Source: Phymorhynchus buccinoides (lineage: Eukaryota; Mollusca; Gastropoda; Neogastropoda; Raphitomidae). Taken from it: a DNA stretch of 64,000 bases. The DNA is taken from positions 6,525,301 to 6,589,300 of the forward strand of contig CM065683.1 in NCBI GenBank assembly GCA_017654935.2, given 5' to 3'. The position numbers were made by a program, and so were the translations under genes. This document shows, piece after piece, positions 12,161 to 23,500 of this stretch (positions within the stretch are counted from its first letter, which is position 1; the number at the start of each line of letters is the position of its first letter). The notes below the pieces were generated by a model. It searched no databases, was not told the DNA's origin, and saw only the letters and a program-made list of their open reading frames with translations.

Positions 12161-12375
12161 AACAAAAAAGACGCCTATTGTGTACACAGGATGTCTGTTC
12201 ACATTAGTCAAAATGCTCCTGCCTAATGTGAAAGCGTTGCCTAATGTCAACATTATGCAAGTTAGTTGCGTAATGTTAACATCTGGAAAATGATCCTGCC
12301 TAATGTTAACATTAGGCAATATTATTGCCTAATGTTAACATTAGGCAACTGTTCACATTACGCGTAACATATACA
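11508..12375. mobile_element. Inverted-repeat element with palindromic CCTAATGTTAACATTAGG units
   Basis: The ends are inverted copies: GTTACGCGTAATGTGAACA at 11518 and TGTTCACATTACGCGTAAC ending near 12368. Internally the palindromic phrase TGCCTAATGTTAACATTAGG recurs at least eight times in varied form (11540-11690, 12200-12350), including two perfect palindromes at about 12297-12320 and 12327-12350. Three long CT tracts interrupt it, and a 60-bp flank of two of these tracts is itself repeated (11795-11850 and 11937-11990). No ORF. I do not recognise the family. Confidence 0.7.
11729..12157. repeat. Three (CT)n microsatellites
   Basis: Long CT dinucleotide tracts at 11737-11791, 11860-11932 and 12081-12157. 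Slippage-prone; length in the assembly should not be trusted. Confidence 0.95.
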
Positions 12376-12599
12376 CTAACGTCAAAACTATATAAATCCA
12401 CTGGCACTAAAGTCAATCAAGCTCTGTACAAAGAAATTACACTATTGAGGGCAAAAGGTTTACAGCCTCTGTGAATCTGTCAATGCTTTCATCACAGACA
12501 AAGTTATTGACTGCCATGCTTTTGGGGACAGTACCCACAGACTGCATATTGTAGTTGTACACACACACAGTCTTCTTCTTCTTCCAATTACTAGACAGA

Positions 12600-13134
12600 G
12601 CAGGGTCAGTTTAGAAGTCTGGAACACTAGCAGGAACAGCTGAAAGCACGGTAGGCCTACGTACGCTAAAGTAGAGAGTCAGCTTAGAGGTCTGGAGCAC
12701 TATGACGATAAGGATAAACACTAACCTGGGTGGGTGGGAGGAAGAAGGATCCTAGGAGGTGAATTGCTGGGTGACAAGTTTCGAGCATAGCTCTTCGTCA
12801 GACAGAACTTGCATTGGTGGCAGTCTGTCTGTAAGGATAAGGTCTACGAGCTGATTCCAACGGCCGTGGCAGGTATCAAGGTTGTCCCAGCGTTTGTCAC
12901 CAAACTTCTGGACGAATATGACAAGCAGGCTCGGCTGACGTGGCATGGAGGGTGCATCCCAGAGAAGGAAATGTGGATCTTCTTCTTCTTCTTCTTCTTC
13001 AGCGGTCGATGTAGCTGGCAGCGTCAGACTTTCAAGTTGGCCTCTCTCATTATTTTCCAAGTAGGAGGGAGGAGTGATTTCACTTCTAAGTTAGTATGTA
13101 CTTGACCATTAGTTTTGATGTGCCTACCCATTTA
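12600..13134. other. Unassigned intergenic sequence with a short minus-strand ORF
   Basis: An open frame at 12752-13060 on the minus strand reads KFGDKRWDNLDTCHGRWNQL and LTDRLPPMQVLSDEELC. It looks like protein-coding sequence, most likely from a retroelement, but I cannot name the family. A (CTT)n stretch at 12980-13000 lies within it. The rest holds nothing I recognise. Confidence 0.4.
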
Positions 13135-13458
13135 GGTATTAGGTACTTTATAGTCACAGAGACGTCTCTGTGAAATCCGGGTTGCTCCCACCTGGAGAGT
13201 GCGTCACAGTCAGAGGCACGCCACCCAACTTTTTATTTTTTTGGCATGCGATTTTTGTGTGACTGAGGAAGGAAAAAAGGGGGGGGGGGGGGGGGGGGGG
13301 GGTAAACTTTGACCAAATGACAACTTTTCCGTTGCCACTGGGTTTAACGAGTGCTAAGTGCATGGGCACATGGGACATCGGTTTATCGTCTCATCCGAAA
13401 GACTCCACGTTCAGACCGTAAGGACTAGTGCAAAGTGAGAGGAAAAATCCCGTTGCTT
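13135..13458 (-). mobile_element. tRNA-derived SINE, 5' truncated
   Basis: The minus strand matches the body of the SINEs at 47723-48070 and 50485-50850: phrases such as GTCTTTCGGATGAGAC, CATGCACTTAGCAC, AAAGTTGTCATTTGGTC and a tail ending CTCTGTGACTATAAAGTACC. The tRNA-like head is cut off where a GAA-tailed SINE begins. A run of about 26 G at 13277-13302 lies inside it. Confidence 0.8.
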
Positions 13459-13459
13459 A

Positions 13460-13905
13460 CTGTCATTTTACCCCCCATGGGGATACTGGTGGGGGAGTCT
13501 TATGTATAAACAGTTCCCCCACCTTCTGGAAGTTCTGTGCTTGTAACTTCCTCTAATCTGCCACTCTTTGACTCTGCCTTTTCCCTTTGCTTACTGTCAT
13601 CTCACCCCCCCATGGGGTGGGGGAGTATTATGCATAAATAGTTCACCCACCTTCTGGAAGTTTTGTGCTTGTAACTTCCTCTCACCAGTCACTCTCTTTG
13701 ACTCTGCCTTTTCCCTTTGCTTACTTGTCATCTGCTATCTTTCTGCCTTACCAGGTCCATTCTCCTGCCTTTTTTTTTTTCACAAGAAAACACTTTCAAA
13801 AAGATTTCCTCCAGCCAAGGTCGGACTTGCTGGGCCTAACTGGTTCTTAGTTAGGCGCATAACGGCAGCATGACGCATCTGTGTCAGGAAACTGAGCGAT
13901 TGAAG
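13460..13905 (+). mobile_element. GAA-tailed SINE with duplicated 5' half
   Basis: The 5' half (CCCCATGGGG to TTTCCCTTTGCTTACTGTCATC) is present twice in tandem, at about 13475 and 13605, followed by one 3' half ending GATTGAAGAAGA. Confidence 0.8.
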
Positions 13906-13959
13906 AAGATTATTTCCCTTCTCAGAGATGGGCAGCTCGCTGTAATACCGTTTCTGCTT

Positions 13960-14125
13960 GTAGCCATCTCTCCCCGTGGGGATACCGGCTTTCGCAATAA
14001 TAGTTCCCCCAACTTCTGGAAGTTCTGTGCTTGTAACTTCCTCTAATCTGCCACTCACTTTGACTCTGCCTTTTCCCTTTGCTTTCTATCTATCTATCTT
14101 TCTGACTTATTGGTCCATTCTCCTG
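13960..14125 (+). mobile_element. GAA-tailed SINE, 5' fragment
   Basis: Shares CCCCGTGGGGATACCGG and TTCTGGAAGTTCTGTGCTTG with the family consensus and breaks off before the 3' tail. Confidence 0.7.
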
Positions 14126-14159
14126 CTTTTCTAAAAACAAATCTTACAAATAATTTTTC

Positions 14160-14930
14160 TCCTTCGAGCTCCTCCGAAATTGGAATGTGTCGGCTGTACG
14201 CTAGCGGGGAGACCAGTGAAAACTGAAAACCGGACACATACGTACCTTACCCATTATGGCCATAGGGCCTGGGAACACAGAAGAAGTAGCCATCTGTAGA
14301 GTGTATAGGCGTAGAGGAAGAGTACAGGTTATGGAATGATGGGAGGAGGGGGATGGGGATGGGGATGGAGGGACTGGCAGAAATGGGTTGGTTTGTACGG
14401 TCTACGTCAGTGCGTGCGTGGTAGCGTTGCGAGTTATCAAGTGAAGGGCAGCATAGATTAGGCTGTTGTTTGCTACTTTAGCTTTTGTGGCCTCTGCCTT
14501 CCGACGGCTTCTAGACTAAATAGTAGAGAGAGAACCGACGTGTTCTATCAAGATTTGGAATTAATATGAACAATTCAGATACAAAAAGTTGCTAATTTAA
14601 ACAGTTTTTTCCCCCAAAGTAGGAGTGTGGCTGCCCACGTGGCGGGGTAATCAAAAACGGTCACACATGTAATGTTCTCATCCCTAACATGAACAATTCA
14701 GATACAAAAAGTTGCTCATTTAAACAGGTTTTTCCTCCGGAGTCGGAGTGTGGCTGCCCACGTGGCGGGGTAATCAAAAACGGTCACACACGTAATGTTC
14801 TCATCCCTAGCTGGTGCATTTGTACCAAAGTGTTCAAGTGTTTTGGCTGTTGGAGTCGCTAAGCCAGGGAACAACGACAACATGTTTTGTATGGTTGCTG
14901 TACAAGTCATGAACATATTTTTAAGTTCTG
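14160..14930 (+). mobile_element. Cluster of a second SINE-like repeat
   Basis: A segment of the type CGGAGTGTGGCTGCCCACGT followed by GGCGGGGTAATCAAAAACGG and AATGTTCTCATCCCTAGC is present at about 14620-14700 and again at 14735-14900. Related copies are at 17535-17690, 18700-18860 (diverged) and 40620-40740 (minus). The 3' end is CAA-rich. The dispersed pattern supports a SINE; its origin is not evident. 14160-14600 holds a further diverged stretch I cannot assign. Confidence 0.6.
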
Positions 14931-14934
14931 AGTC

Positions 14935-15252
14935 CCCCCGTGGGGATACCGGGGGGTCTTTTGTATAAATAGTTCCCCCACCTTCTGGAAGTTCTGTGCT
15001 TGTAACTTCCTCTAATCTGTCACTCTCTTTGACTCTGCCTTTTCCCTTTGCTTACTGTCATCTACTATCTTTCTGCCTTACCGGTCCATTCTCCTGCCTT
15101 TTTTCACGAAACACTTTCAAAAACATTTCCTCCAGCCAAAGTCGTACTTGCTGGGACTAACTATTTCTTAGCTAGGCGCATAACAGCAGCATGATGGATC
15201 TGCGCTCATAATTGACAGGAAACTGTCTGAGAGATTGAAGAAGAAGAAGTTC
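14935..15252 (+). mobile_element. GAA-tailed SINE, nearly complete
   Basis: One of the best copies: starts CCCCGTGGGGATACCGGGG, ends GACAGGAAACTGTCTGAG and GAAGAAGAAG. Confidence 0.85.
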
Positions 15253-15880
15253 TGAGTAAACCAAGGTGGTTGTTTGGATAGTTTAAAAATGTACATCTTC
15301 CCTTTGATACTTTCAATGCCTGTCTTCAAACTTTTTTTTCTGTTTTGCTGTCCCATCTTCTGGGCCCGTACAGTGGCGTTGCTCCCACGCCGCTCGTTCC
15401 GAATCCCAATTCGCAGCTACACCCCGGTTTGTTCAAGTCGCAGAATCCGAGACCAGCAGTTCAAGGGGAGCGAATCTATGTCAGGAGGCAACCAACCGAG
15501 GAGACACTGCACTTCTGCTGAGTCACTTCGGTGGAGTTCAGTGGAGCCTGTTCAGGACACCACCTACTAAGCCCCCTACTGACGACACTATTATCTTAGT
15601 CGCGGAGCCAGCGTGACTGAGGTCCTCCTCCGAGGGCGCCACCACGACCGTCCACCGACAGCTCCCCAGAACACACTGATCCCCATGACTTTGACCCGAA
15701 CGCACCAAGGCATAGACTGGATTGGAAACCGAAACTGAGGTCACCATGAGAGCAGGGCATGCAAAGCCACAGAATTTGAGACATTTTTTTTTTTTTTATG
15801 ATTGATGGAAAATGAGGCGGATGATAACGATGATGATGATGCTATGGAGTTCTGTATCGGTCTGAGACTGCATGGCAGGG
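15253..15880. other. Unassigned intergenic sequence
   Basis: Mixed-composition sequence with a poly-T run at 15783-15797. I see no domain, inverted repeat or relation to other parts of the window. Confidence 0.4.
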
Positions 15881-16165
15881 CTGTATTCTACGCTTCCTTT
15901 CGTAATGATATCCCGGCGTTAACCAGGCCTGAGAACTACAGACACCTGCAGTGTTGGTCTTGCAATTAGAGCAACTCTCTCAGAATCGCATCCGTTAAGC
16001 GGATGAAACTCGACTGTGTGGTTTCAGTCTTCCCATTGAGCCCATAGCCACTCACTCTGGGTAGGAGTCGGTCCAGGACCGAAAAAACCCTCGCCTCTGA
16101 TGGGATTCGAACCCAAGACCTCCCAGCCAGTAGTCCGCAACGCTAACCACTACACCACAGCTGTC
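15881..16165 (-). mobile_element. tRNA-derived SINE (second type)
   Basis: The minus strand starts with a tRNA-like head: GTGTAGTGGTTAGCGTTGCG matches a pol III box A and GGGTTCGAATCCCATCAG a box B, spaced as in a tRNA gene. There is no acceptor-stem pairing at the ends and the sequence continues for about 200 bp downstream, so it is a SINE and not a tRNA gene. Confidence 0.75.
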
Positions 16166-16624
16166 TTCAAACTTGCTTCAAAGGAAATAATGAAAGAACA
16201 TTTCATAAGACACAACATACTGACAGTTTTTTTGGTTATTGTTCAAAAGACAGTTTAATAGCAATCATCAAATACTTCACAACAAAGGTTCAAATATAAC
16301 CATTCACTCACTCATACAGCATCTGAAAAAATGGTCAAACATGCAAGGAATATTTCAGTCATTTATAAAGAAAAGCAGTTTATGCAAAACAAATACATGG
16401 AATACATCATTGTCAAAATACTGCATACACGCATCAATGTTTTTTCTCTTCAATTTAGACAAAAACATAACTGGACGAGCTTCAAACATGGCAATAAAGT
16501 CAAGTCAATCATTTCATAAGATAAGACACAACTTCGCAAAATTTGATATATCAGACATGATGCAAAATTATTTCATAAAGATTAGTATCCTAGAGGGCAG
16601 CACCTGTCTATCAAACTGAGCAAC
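16166..16624. other. AT-rich stretch, nothing recognised
   Basis: An open frame of about 126 codons (16239-16619, +) exists, but its composition is low-complexity AT-rich and I see no domain. Probably non-coding. Confidence 0.4.
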
Positions 16625-17186
16625 GTATCTTTTGGACTACAAGGCGCACCTTTTAACTCATTCAAGTCGTTCCGGCCATATATGTCCAGAATTAATAGAT
16701 AGCTCTGTCAATTTTATGCATTTGCTTCAAGGGAAGTAAATCTGTGTGCACCTTGGTCACTTCTAAACTCGCTTCACTCCCTTAGACCACAATTTTGCCC
16801 CTGACTTCTTTGCTTTTGTAGTGGTTCGTTGTGGGGGAACCAATCGGTGTAGTTTTTTTTTCTATATAAAGTCTATATATATAAAAGTCTGATCTACCAC
16901 TTCCCTATGTCTAAACCTGAAGTAAAAAACCTGTAATCTTCTTTCATTTCTCCTTTTGTTTATGTCTGTTTTGTTTGTGTGTATGGCTGGAGTGATTTGT
17001 GAGTTTTCTTAATAATTCAAAATCGTTGCGATGCAAATGAGTTAATAATTATAAGACGCACCCTCTAAATTGCTAAAAAAAATCAGATTATGTGACTATA
17101 TTTTCTTACAATATTATTAGTCATATTATAAGGCGCAGGGGTCTCAGTCTGAGAAAAAAGTATCGCCTTATAGTCCGAAAAATAGG
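16625..17186. mobile_element. MITE with TIRs of the GGACTATAAGGCG type
   Basis: The left end, GTATCTTTTGGACTACAAGG, and the right end, TCGCCTTATAGTCCGAAAAA, are imperfect inverted repeats. Related ends occur at 20208-20272 and near 54545. About 560 bp, no ORF. Confidence 0.65.
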
Positions 17187-17530
17187 TAGATAGACCCTGC
17201 ACACATTAACGCTGCCTATGTATGTAAATTTGCAATGAAAAAAAAATTACAACAAAATCTGAGTGACCTGATTGCTGACAATTTGAGAAAGAAAGATAAT
17301 TCTCAGCAATCACATCTGAAAAGAAAAGCGGCAGGTCGTTAGCTGCATTAATTAAGTGGAGAGCATATCAACAAAGCCAAGGATGGTCGATCACTAACGC
17401 ATGCATCCGCCTTGGCACAAGGCTGTGTCAGACCAATAGACATAAGCTAGAACACCAAGGCTACATCAAAATGTTATGTTCTGTTCTGCGGGGATTGTCT
17501 TTAAGCCATGGCAAGCTCCTAGCGTAACAT
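17187..17530. other. Unassigned intergenic sequence
   Basis: No recognisable feature. Confidence 0.4.
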
Positions 17531-17700
17531 CATCAGTCCCCAAATCCTCCGAAGTCGGAGTACGGCTGCCCAAGTGGCGGGGTAATCAAAAACGGTCGGT
17601 CACATAATGTTCTCATCCCTAGCTGGTGCATTTGTACCATAGCGTTCAAGTGATGTTCCCTGGAGTCTTTAAGCCAGGGTAAGACAACAACAACAACGAG
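17531..17700 (+). mobile_element. SINE-like repeat copy with CAA tail
   Basis: Matches the cluster at 14.6-14.9 kb (GGCGGGGTAATCAAAAACGG, AATGTTCTCATCCCTAGC) and ends in (CAA)n at about 17682-17696. Confidence 0.65.
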
Positions 17701-17910
17701 AACAGAAGCTACCAAATGCTGCTCACAGTACTTTAAACACACAATCATCCACAGTCTTGATTCAATTTGTAAAGAAACAAATTAACATGTCCTTTTCCAT
17801 ATGCTTCACCAGGCCATGTTACAAAACGTCACAGAGGAATGTCATACTACCTCAATAGCGTCGCAATGATTTTATAAGCACAAATACGTTTTTTTGTATG
17901 AACAGATTAA

Positions 17911-18462
17911 GGGTGCACCCTGACGGATGAGTTTTTTTGCAAGAAACATGTCGAGATCACCAGAAAGACGGCCTTTTCAAGGATCAGCACACTCACTTTG
18001 CTCTGGTTTCCTAGAAATCAAACCATCAAAATGGTGAGTCCTCCTAGGCGGAGTTGCCGGAGAGAGAGAGAAGCCATTTTGGATTGGGTGGGTGGAGGCT
18101 ACTCATTGTGGTTGAAGCGTTTTCTTTTTTGTTGTGCAGTAAAAGAAAATTGGAACTATTTCCTTTGTTGTGAGCGAAACTCCTTTTGGTAAAGTGTATA
18201 ATTTTTTTTTTTTAATGAATAAAAAGGTTTGTATTATGGACATTTCGTGCAAACGATTTGGTCTAAACTCAGGCAGCCATTGGAAAAGAGAAGGCAGCCT
18301 CTTTCACTGAAAGAATTTGACTTCCAGCACCTCCACCAAGGAAGAATCACCGATTTGATTTATAAGAAACCAGAACAAAGTGAGTGTTGCGATCTCCGTA
18401 AAGGGTGTTTTCCTGGTGATCTCGACGTGTTTCTTGCAAAAACTCATCCGTCAGGGTGCCTC
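17911..18462. mobile_element. piggyBac-type non-autonomous element, long TIRs, TTAA target
   Basis: Flanked by TTAA on both sides (17907-17910 and 18463-18466). The terminal inverted repeats exceed 50 bp: GGGTGCACCCTGACGGATGA inward on the left and its partner CATCCGTCAGGGTGCC on the right, continuing through CGAGATCACCAG / CTGGTGATCTCG. The element at 58840-59393 is a second complete copy and 45717-45787 is a right-end remnant. TTAA target choice is the hallmark of the piggyBac superfamily. No transposase inside. Confidence 0.85.
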
Positions 18463-18689
18463 TTTAAGGCAGTAAATGATAAGAATGACACATTTCTGAC
18501 AGTGTTCTTGCACAGTCAGTTGCTTACACTCGGGCCACACCCAGACGACAAAATGCACCCTGTTGTCAACATATTAAATCGAAACACTCAAGAACAAAGA
18601 AATTGCAAAATGAACCATTATTGTTCAGTACGCAACAAAAGAAATTAAAACGGGAGGGAAACCATATTTCGCCCTTTCTAACATCTATG

Positions 18690-18870
18690 TCCGTCTTTCA
18701 CGTACGGCTGGAGAGCATTATGGATCTCAAAACTCTGGCCGAGTCACCCCTTCCAGAATTGAAATTGCCATACACGTAATCTTCCCACCCAAGGCCATGA
18801 CAAATGTTCACATGGCACTGGGTGTGCCCCCAGAGCGCTTAAGCTGGGGAACGAAAACAACAAAAGTATT
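18690..18870 (+). mobile_element. Diverged SINE-like copy
   Basis: Partial resemblance to the CAA-tailed repeat: GTACGGCTGGAGAGCATTAT, ACACGTAATCTTCCCACC, AAGCTGGGGAACGAAAACAA. Assignment is tentative. Confidence 0.4.
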
Positions 18871-18890
18871 GAAATTTAATTGGAAGCGGT

Positions 18891-19195
18891 CCCCCTGTGG
18901 GGATACCGGGGGGTCTTTTGCATAATAGTTCCCCCACATTCTGTGCTTGAAACTTCCTCTAATCTGTTACTCTCTTTGACTCAGCCTTTTCCCTTTGTTT
19001 ACTGTCATCTACTATCTTTCTGCCGTACAAATCCATTCTCCTGCCTTTTTTCAAGAAACGCTTTCAAAAAAGATTTCCTCCAGCCGAAGTCGGACTTGCT
19101 GGGCCTAACTGTTTCTTAGTTAGGCGCATAACGGCAGCATGACGCATCTGCGCTCATAATTGACAGGAAACTGTCTGAGCGATCGAAGAAGAAGA
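18891..19195 (+). mobile_element. GAA-tailed SINE
   Basis: Contains the family start CCCCTGTGGGGATACCGG and ends GACAGGAAACTGTCTGAG, GAAGAAGAAG. Confidence 0.85.
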
Positions 19196-19292
19196 ATCGG
19201 AAGTGGTGATGGGAAAGCAGGACAACTGAGACCATGGCGACAAGTTCATCGCCACTTCCTAATCTCGCTGCTAAAAAAGAAACAACCTGACA

Positions 19293-19655
19293 ACTTCTTC
19301 TTCTTCTTCAATCGCTCAGACAGTTTCCTGTCAATTATGAGTGCAGATGCATCATGCTGCCGTTATGCGCCAAACTAAGAAGACTCTGGGTCCCATCAGC
19401 ACCTTCGGGTGTTTCTATTTCATAGTTCGGCCCAGCAAGTCCGACTTCGGCAGGAGGAAATGTTTTTGAAAGTGTTTCGTGAAAAAAGGCAGGAGAATGG
19501 ACTGGGTAGGCAGAAAGATAGTAGATGACAGTAAGCAAAGGGAAAAGGCAGAGTCAAAGAGCAACAGATTAGAGGAAGTTACAAGCACAGAACTTCCAGA
19601 AGGTGGGGGAACTATTTATACAAAAGATCCCCCGGTATCCTCACGGGGGAGACCT
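19293..19655 (-). mobile_element. GAA-tailed SINE, inverted relative to the previous copy
   Basis: Starts with (CTT)n at 19293 and ends at the CCCCGGTATCC motif near 19640. It faces the copy at 18891-19195, so the pair could form a hairpin. An additional 45 bp (TCCCATCAGCACCTTCGGGT region) also occurs near 43347. Confidence 0.85.
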
Positions 19656-19843
19656 GGCAACAAAATCTCAAGATTTGCATGCGTGTGTGCTCCAGCCACA
19701 CCCCACATAATTTGATCAAAAGTAAGTTAAAAAAACAAAGATTACAAAAAACAACAATCAAAAGTAAACTAAGAAACATTCCAACAACAAACACAGCCAT
19801 TTGTTTCTGACCAGTTCACACACCGATTCATCGAAAACAATGA

Positions 19844-20088
19844 ACCCTTTCACCGCCAATGTCGTATTTACGCACCACAATGGTTTAACACCCATGTACC
19901 TAAAAGGCATCAAATGAGAGCCTGTTGTCTGAAGGCCCTATTTTCTTCATTCTGTGAGGCAAGGATAGCCCTACTGTTATACATGTCACAGAGGAATTCC
20001 CAATATTTCAGATACATTATTTTCTCTAACCAGCTAAGTTTGATCATGGTATTTTCTGGCTGAAAATGGCTGGAAGCGAAAGGGTTAA
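19844..20088. mobile_element. TTAA MITE, CCCTTTCACCGCC family
   Basis: About 240 bp with ends CCCTTTCACCGCC and GGAAGCGAAAGGG, and a TTAA after the right end (the left TTAA has decayed to TGAA). Other copies are at 30814-31050 and 47443-47683, plus a left-end fragment at 22178-22229. piggyBac-like by target site. Confidence 0.8.
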
Positions 20089-20207
20089 ACAGGAGATTTG
20101 AATCTCAAAGAAGATCAAAATAGGCTAAAGAATGTGGCCAGAAACAGATTTAATCATTCCGATAAATGTAGAATGGGAAAAGAAAATCAACAAATAAGCT
20201 CATCAGT

Positions 20208-20272
20208 CTATAAGCCGCATGAGGCCAAAGTTGAGGAAAACAAGTAGCGGCTTATAGTCCGCGTTTTACGGT
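20208..20272. mobile_element. Short MITE remnant with inverted ends
   Basis: CATCAGTCTATAAGCCGCAT and GCGGCTTATAGTCCGCG are inverted partners only about 35 bp apart, related in type to the 16625-17186 element. It lies just downstream of the TRRAP stop and might be in its 3' UTR. Confidence 0.5.
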
Positions 20273-20335
20273 AATGCAGTAGGCAGGTTCCACAGGAGCG
20301 CCACAAGGTGTGCAATGCAGCGTTTTTGACACGGT

Positions 20336-20500
20336 GGGTGGATGGGGGGGGGGGGGGTGTCTCACAGCCAGGGGTGCCAGGCGGGGTCCATGCGACACAG
20401 GTTGTCGTTGTTGGTGGATGGGGGGGTGTCTCACAGCCAGGGGTGCCAGGCGGGGTCCATGCGACACAGGTTGTCGTTGTTGGTGGCTGCCGTCACCAGC
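20336..20500. repeat. Tandem duplication across the TRRAP stop codon
   Basis: A unit of roughly 68 bp is present twice. It covers the coding end CCTGTGTCGCATGGACCCCG through TGGCACCCCTGGCTGTGA and the following G/C-rich run. The copy nearer exon 16 (stop at 20431-20433) is the genuine end; the second (about 20350-20412) repeats the last codons and stop in the 3' UTR. Confidence 0.85.
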
Positions 20501-20540
20501 GTGCTGACACGACTCTCTGCACCTTCAAACGTGGCCAGGT
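20431..20540 (-). CDS. TRRAP: TRRAP terminal exon, FATC tail and stop
   Basis: Coding part 110 nt: [20 protein letters not shown] then [16 protein letters not shown] and TGA (20433-20431). Acceptor TTTCTGTACAG. The FATC end DPAWHPWL is the known C-terminus of TRRAP. The 3' UTR and polyadenylation site are not defined; the duplicated stop region follows directly. Confidence 0.96.
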
Positions 20541-23500
20541 CTGTACAGAAAAACAAGATGACCTCGCTTCAGCTCTAAAAAAACGAAGCAAAGAGAAACA
20601 GACTGAAGCCGCGACAGTAAATTCTCTGAGCTTAGTGAAAAATCTCAAGGGCATGCTACACACATACGATTCAGATCTGAATGAGATGCGATTTTGACGA
20701 TGCGATTCATGATTCACGCGTTGAGCGAAAATGGCAGAACTATTTTACAGACGAAAGTATTTCATGTGCATCATGACTCACACAACCCAATCGCATCGCA
20801 TCCCCATACGATTTTACGCCTGTGTGGCGCCAGCGTTGCATAAAATACCTAACCCATGAAATAATTACCCTTTCCTCATTCGAATTGTTTGCTGTTTGGG
20901 AAAGATTCGCCCCTAAACACATTCAGAGGCGTCTGGTGGCATGCAGGAAGAACAGAGGATTCATCACTAAATATTGAGAAGTCAGGGATATTTTTCTAAT
21001 AGTTATTATCATTTATTTTTGTTTGCATGGGTGGTTGTTTATATCATCCGCCATTTTGAATTTTACGAAACTAAGTGGCATGGCTTTGTGTACAAATTTG
21101 TTTTTTGTACATCGATTTCTCGGCAGAGATGCAGATTTACACCCTCCCGCTCTATTTCTCGGTTCTTTCCGTGTAGACTGAGCACTTAAATCTCAATATC
21201 TTAAATAACAGTTGACTTATTTCTCACATTAAATAATAATGGTTATAGTTCGCATGCAAAGGGTACTTATTTCATGGGAGGTACTTATTTCTCATGACAC
21301 CGGTTTAACCTCTTCACTGCCCCGTTACGGATATTTCCGTCAACTTTCGGTAACCTATGAACTGCCCCGTCACGGAAATATCCGTCATAGGGTTATTCTA
21401 AGAGTTTCCCGTTTTCTATCCATACGCTTTTCGCAGTATGCTCAAATGCATGTGAGAGTGTTCTCAAAGGATAGTATATTCGATCCCCATTCAGAAAAGC
21501 ATAGGTTATAAGCACTTTTATTCAGAAAGTTTTACAATAGACTCGGCAACCTAAAACGGCTTGGCAAATAGTCGGCCCGGAACCGGAACCGGGCTCAGCA
21601 GTGAAGGGGTTAAGAAGAGGGTCCACACAGGTGTTATCTATCAATACAGTGGGCGAGGGAGACCCACAAACAGTGTGGGGGGGTGTTGGACTCACTGGTC
21701 AGTCGAGCGTTGATGGCGCCCACGGCCTTGTTGACCATGGTGATCAGCGTCTCTCCGTCCATGTCCACCGGCTCTGCACCCGGCTTCTGCTCCTCTTGTT
21801 TCTGTGTGACACACATTGACCACGCGTCATCATCATCACATTCTCATGGGAAATTTAAAAAATCCTGCAAGGGGGCGGCCCCGGCGGAGTGCAGGGGCAG
21901 CACACACACATTTACTGCTTTTTCACCCCTCTAGACTAGTACAAGTGCTACATTCCTTTGAATATAGCAAATGCTTATATAGGCCCTTTTTATTGTATAA
22001 GTGAGTGTGTGTGTGTGTGTATGTGTGTGTGTGTGTAAGAAAATCGTTGCTTCTGAAATTATCATAATCCGGCGATGCCGGCTCTAGGCAATTTAAAATT
22101 CCTGCAATTCAGGACATCCTGCAAGAAGGAGCAGCCATGCATTCTTGAATGTTGTACTTGATCCTTACTTGTTTTAACCCTTTCACTGCCAACGTCGCAT
22201 TTTTGCACCACAATGATTTTGTTCCACGTGATGTATTCGTCCCTCAGTATGGTCCTGAGAATGGAAGGCACCTTGAACTGACAGAGCAGCCTACCTTCTT
22301 GTTCCATGTGATGTATTCGTCCCTGAGGAAGGAAGGCGCCTTGAACTGACAGAGCAGCCTACCTTCTTGTTCCACGTGATGTACTCGTCCCTCAGTATCG
22401 CCCTCAGGAAGGAAGGCACCTTGAACTGTGGCTGAACCAGGCAGCGCGCTGTGGCCACCATGGCTGCCGTCAAAGGGCCAGTAACTCCCGTCGGGGTCAG
22501 GAACTCCGCGATGTTTGGCGTCAGGCGGAACGGAACCGGTCTGTTGGCGTCCAGGTCGCCTGGTGAGCCACAAAGACAGATTCAATAATGCAGTTCTTCA
22601 GATCAGATAATAGGGACGAGATGATGTAGCTGTTAGGCTTTTAAAGTTTCATCATTTTTTCTATAAAATGTATTTAGCTTTGTTGACAGGGTCGTCGATT
22701 GCTCTTCCTCCATATTAATTGCATTGTTCCAGTGGGAGTTACAAGTCTTTGAATGCTGGTAGTGTCAAGCTCTGAACTTGTCACAACAATTAAAATGGCT
22801 GCAGGGGAAACAACACAGAACAATATCTGGCGGGCTAAAGGTTAAAGCATACATGTTTAGCTGTCGGTGCTTTGTCTCCTTTAAACGCCTTAATCTATTC
22901 CACCCATACTGACCAACACTCAAAACAATAGCATATTCATTTACCAACCTGGAATCCATACCATAGCAAAAACGAAAGTAGCCAAGGGCCGCTACTCTCG
23001 TCATACTGGAAGCGAGAGTTATCCCCCTACATCCGGGGGCGCGGTCCTATGACCTGTCAAAGTCATCATTTTTTCCACTAACGTGGAAACACCGCCTTTT
23101 TGGAGCCCTGCCTAGCTTGTTTTCAAACTTTCAAGTTTGACTTTGGTTGGTTCTGTCCTTTTAGTTACTACTTGTTTAGCTAATTCACTAGCCTTTTCGT
23201 TTCTTTGTATTCTATTGGGATACTTTCGAATTTTGATTTTGTTGTCGTTTTCTGAGTAGATTTTTTTATGATAATTTATTTCAACCGGTTCGTTCTCCGA
23301 AGTTAGAATACATAGTAAGATTAATAAAAAATCTACCATTTATCCACACACCGGCACAGGCCATCTCACCTGAGGTCTCGTCCAGGTCGAACTTGAAGTA
23401 TGCGATGCTGAGGTATCCGCAGTCCTGGTGGAGGTACATGTGGTCAGGGTTCATGCGGGTCAGGTGCAGCACGTACTCCGCGAAGCCCATCAGGGCCAGC

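Larger units (their letters stand above)
10676..12600 (-). mobile_element. Second, rearranged copy of the L2-like LINE
   Basis: 10676-11265 matches the RT part of the larger copy (7545-8070), including YGVPQGSVLGPVLF. 11262-11370 matches its endonuclease part (about 9690-9790), so roughly 1.6 kb is deleted between them. The match resumes at 12478-12600 (corresponding to 9778 onward) after a 1.1-kb insertion at 11371-12477. The octamer TGTCAATG occurs at both edges of the insertion, which may be a target duplication or simply overlapping LINE sequence. Confidence 0.75.

Noticed and set aside
12752..13060. Host gene encoding the KRWDNLDTCHGRW protein
   Set aside because: The segment looks coding but is isolated, short and surrounded by retroelement debris; listed only as unassigned.
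16239..16619. 126-codon plus-strand ORF
   Set aside because: AT-rich low-complexity translation without a recognisable motif.
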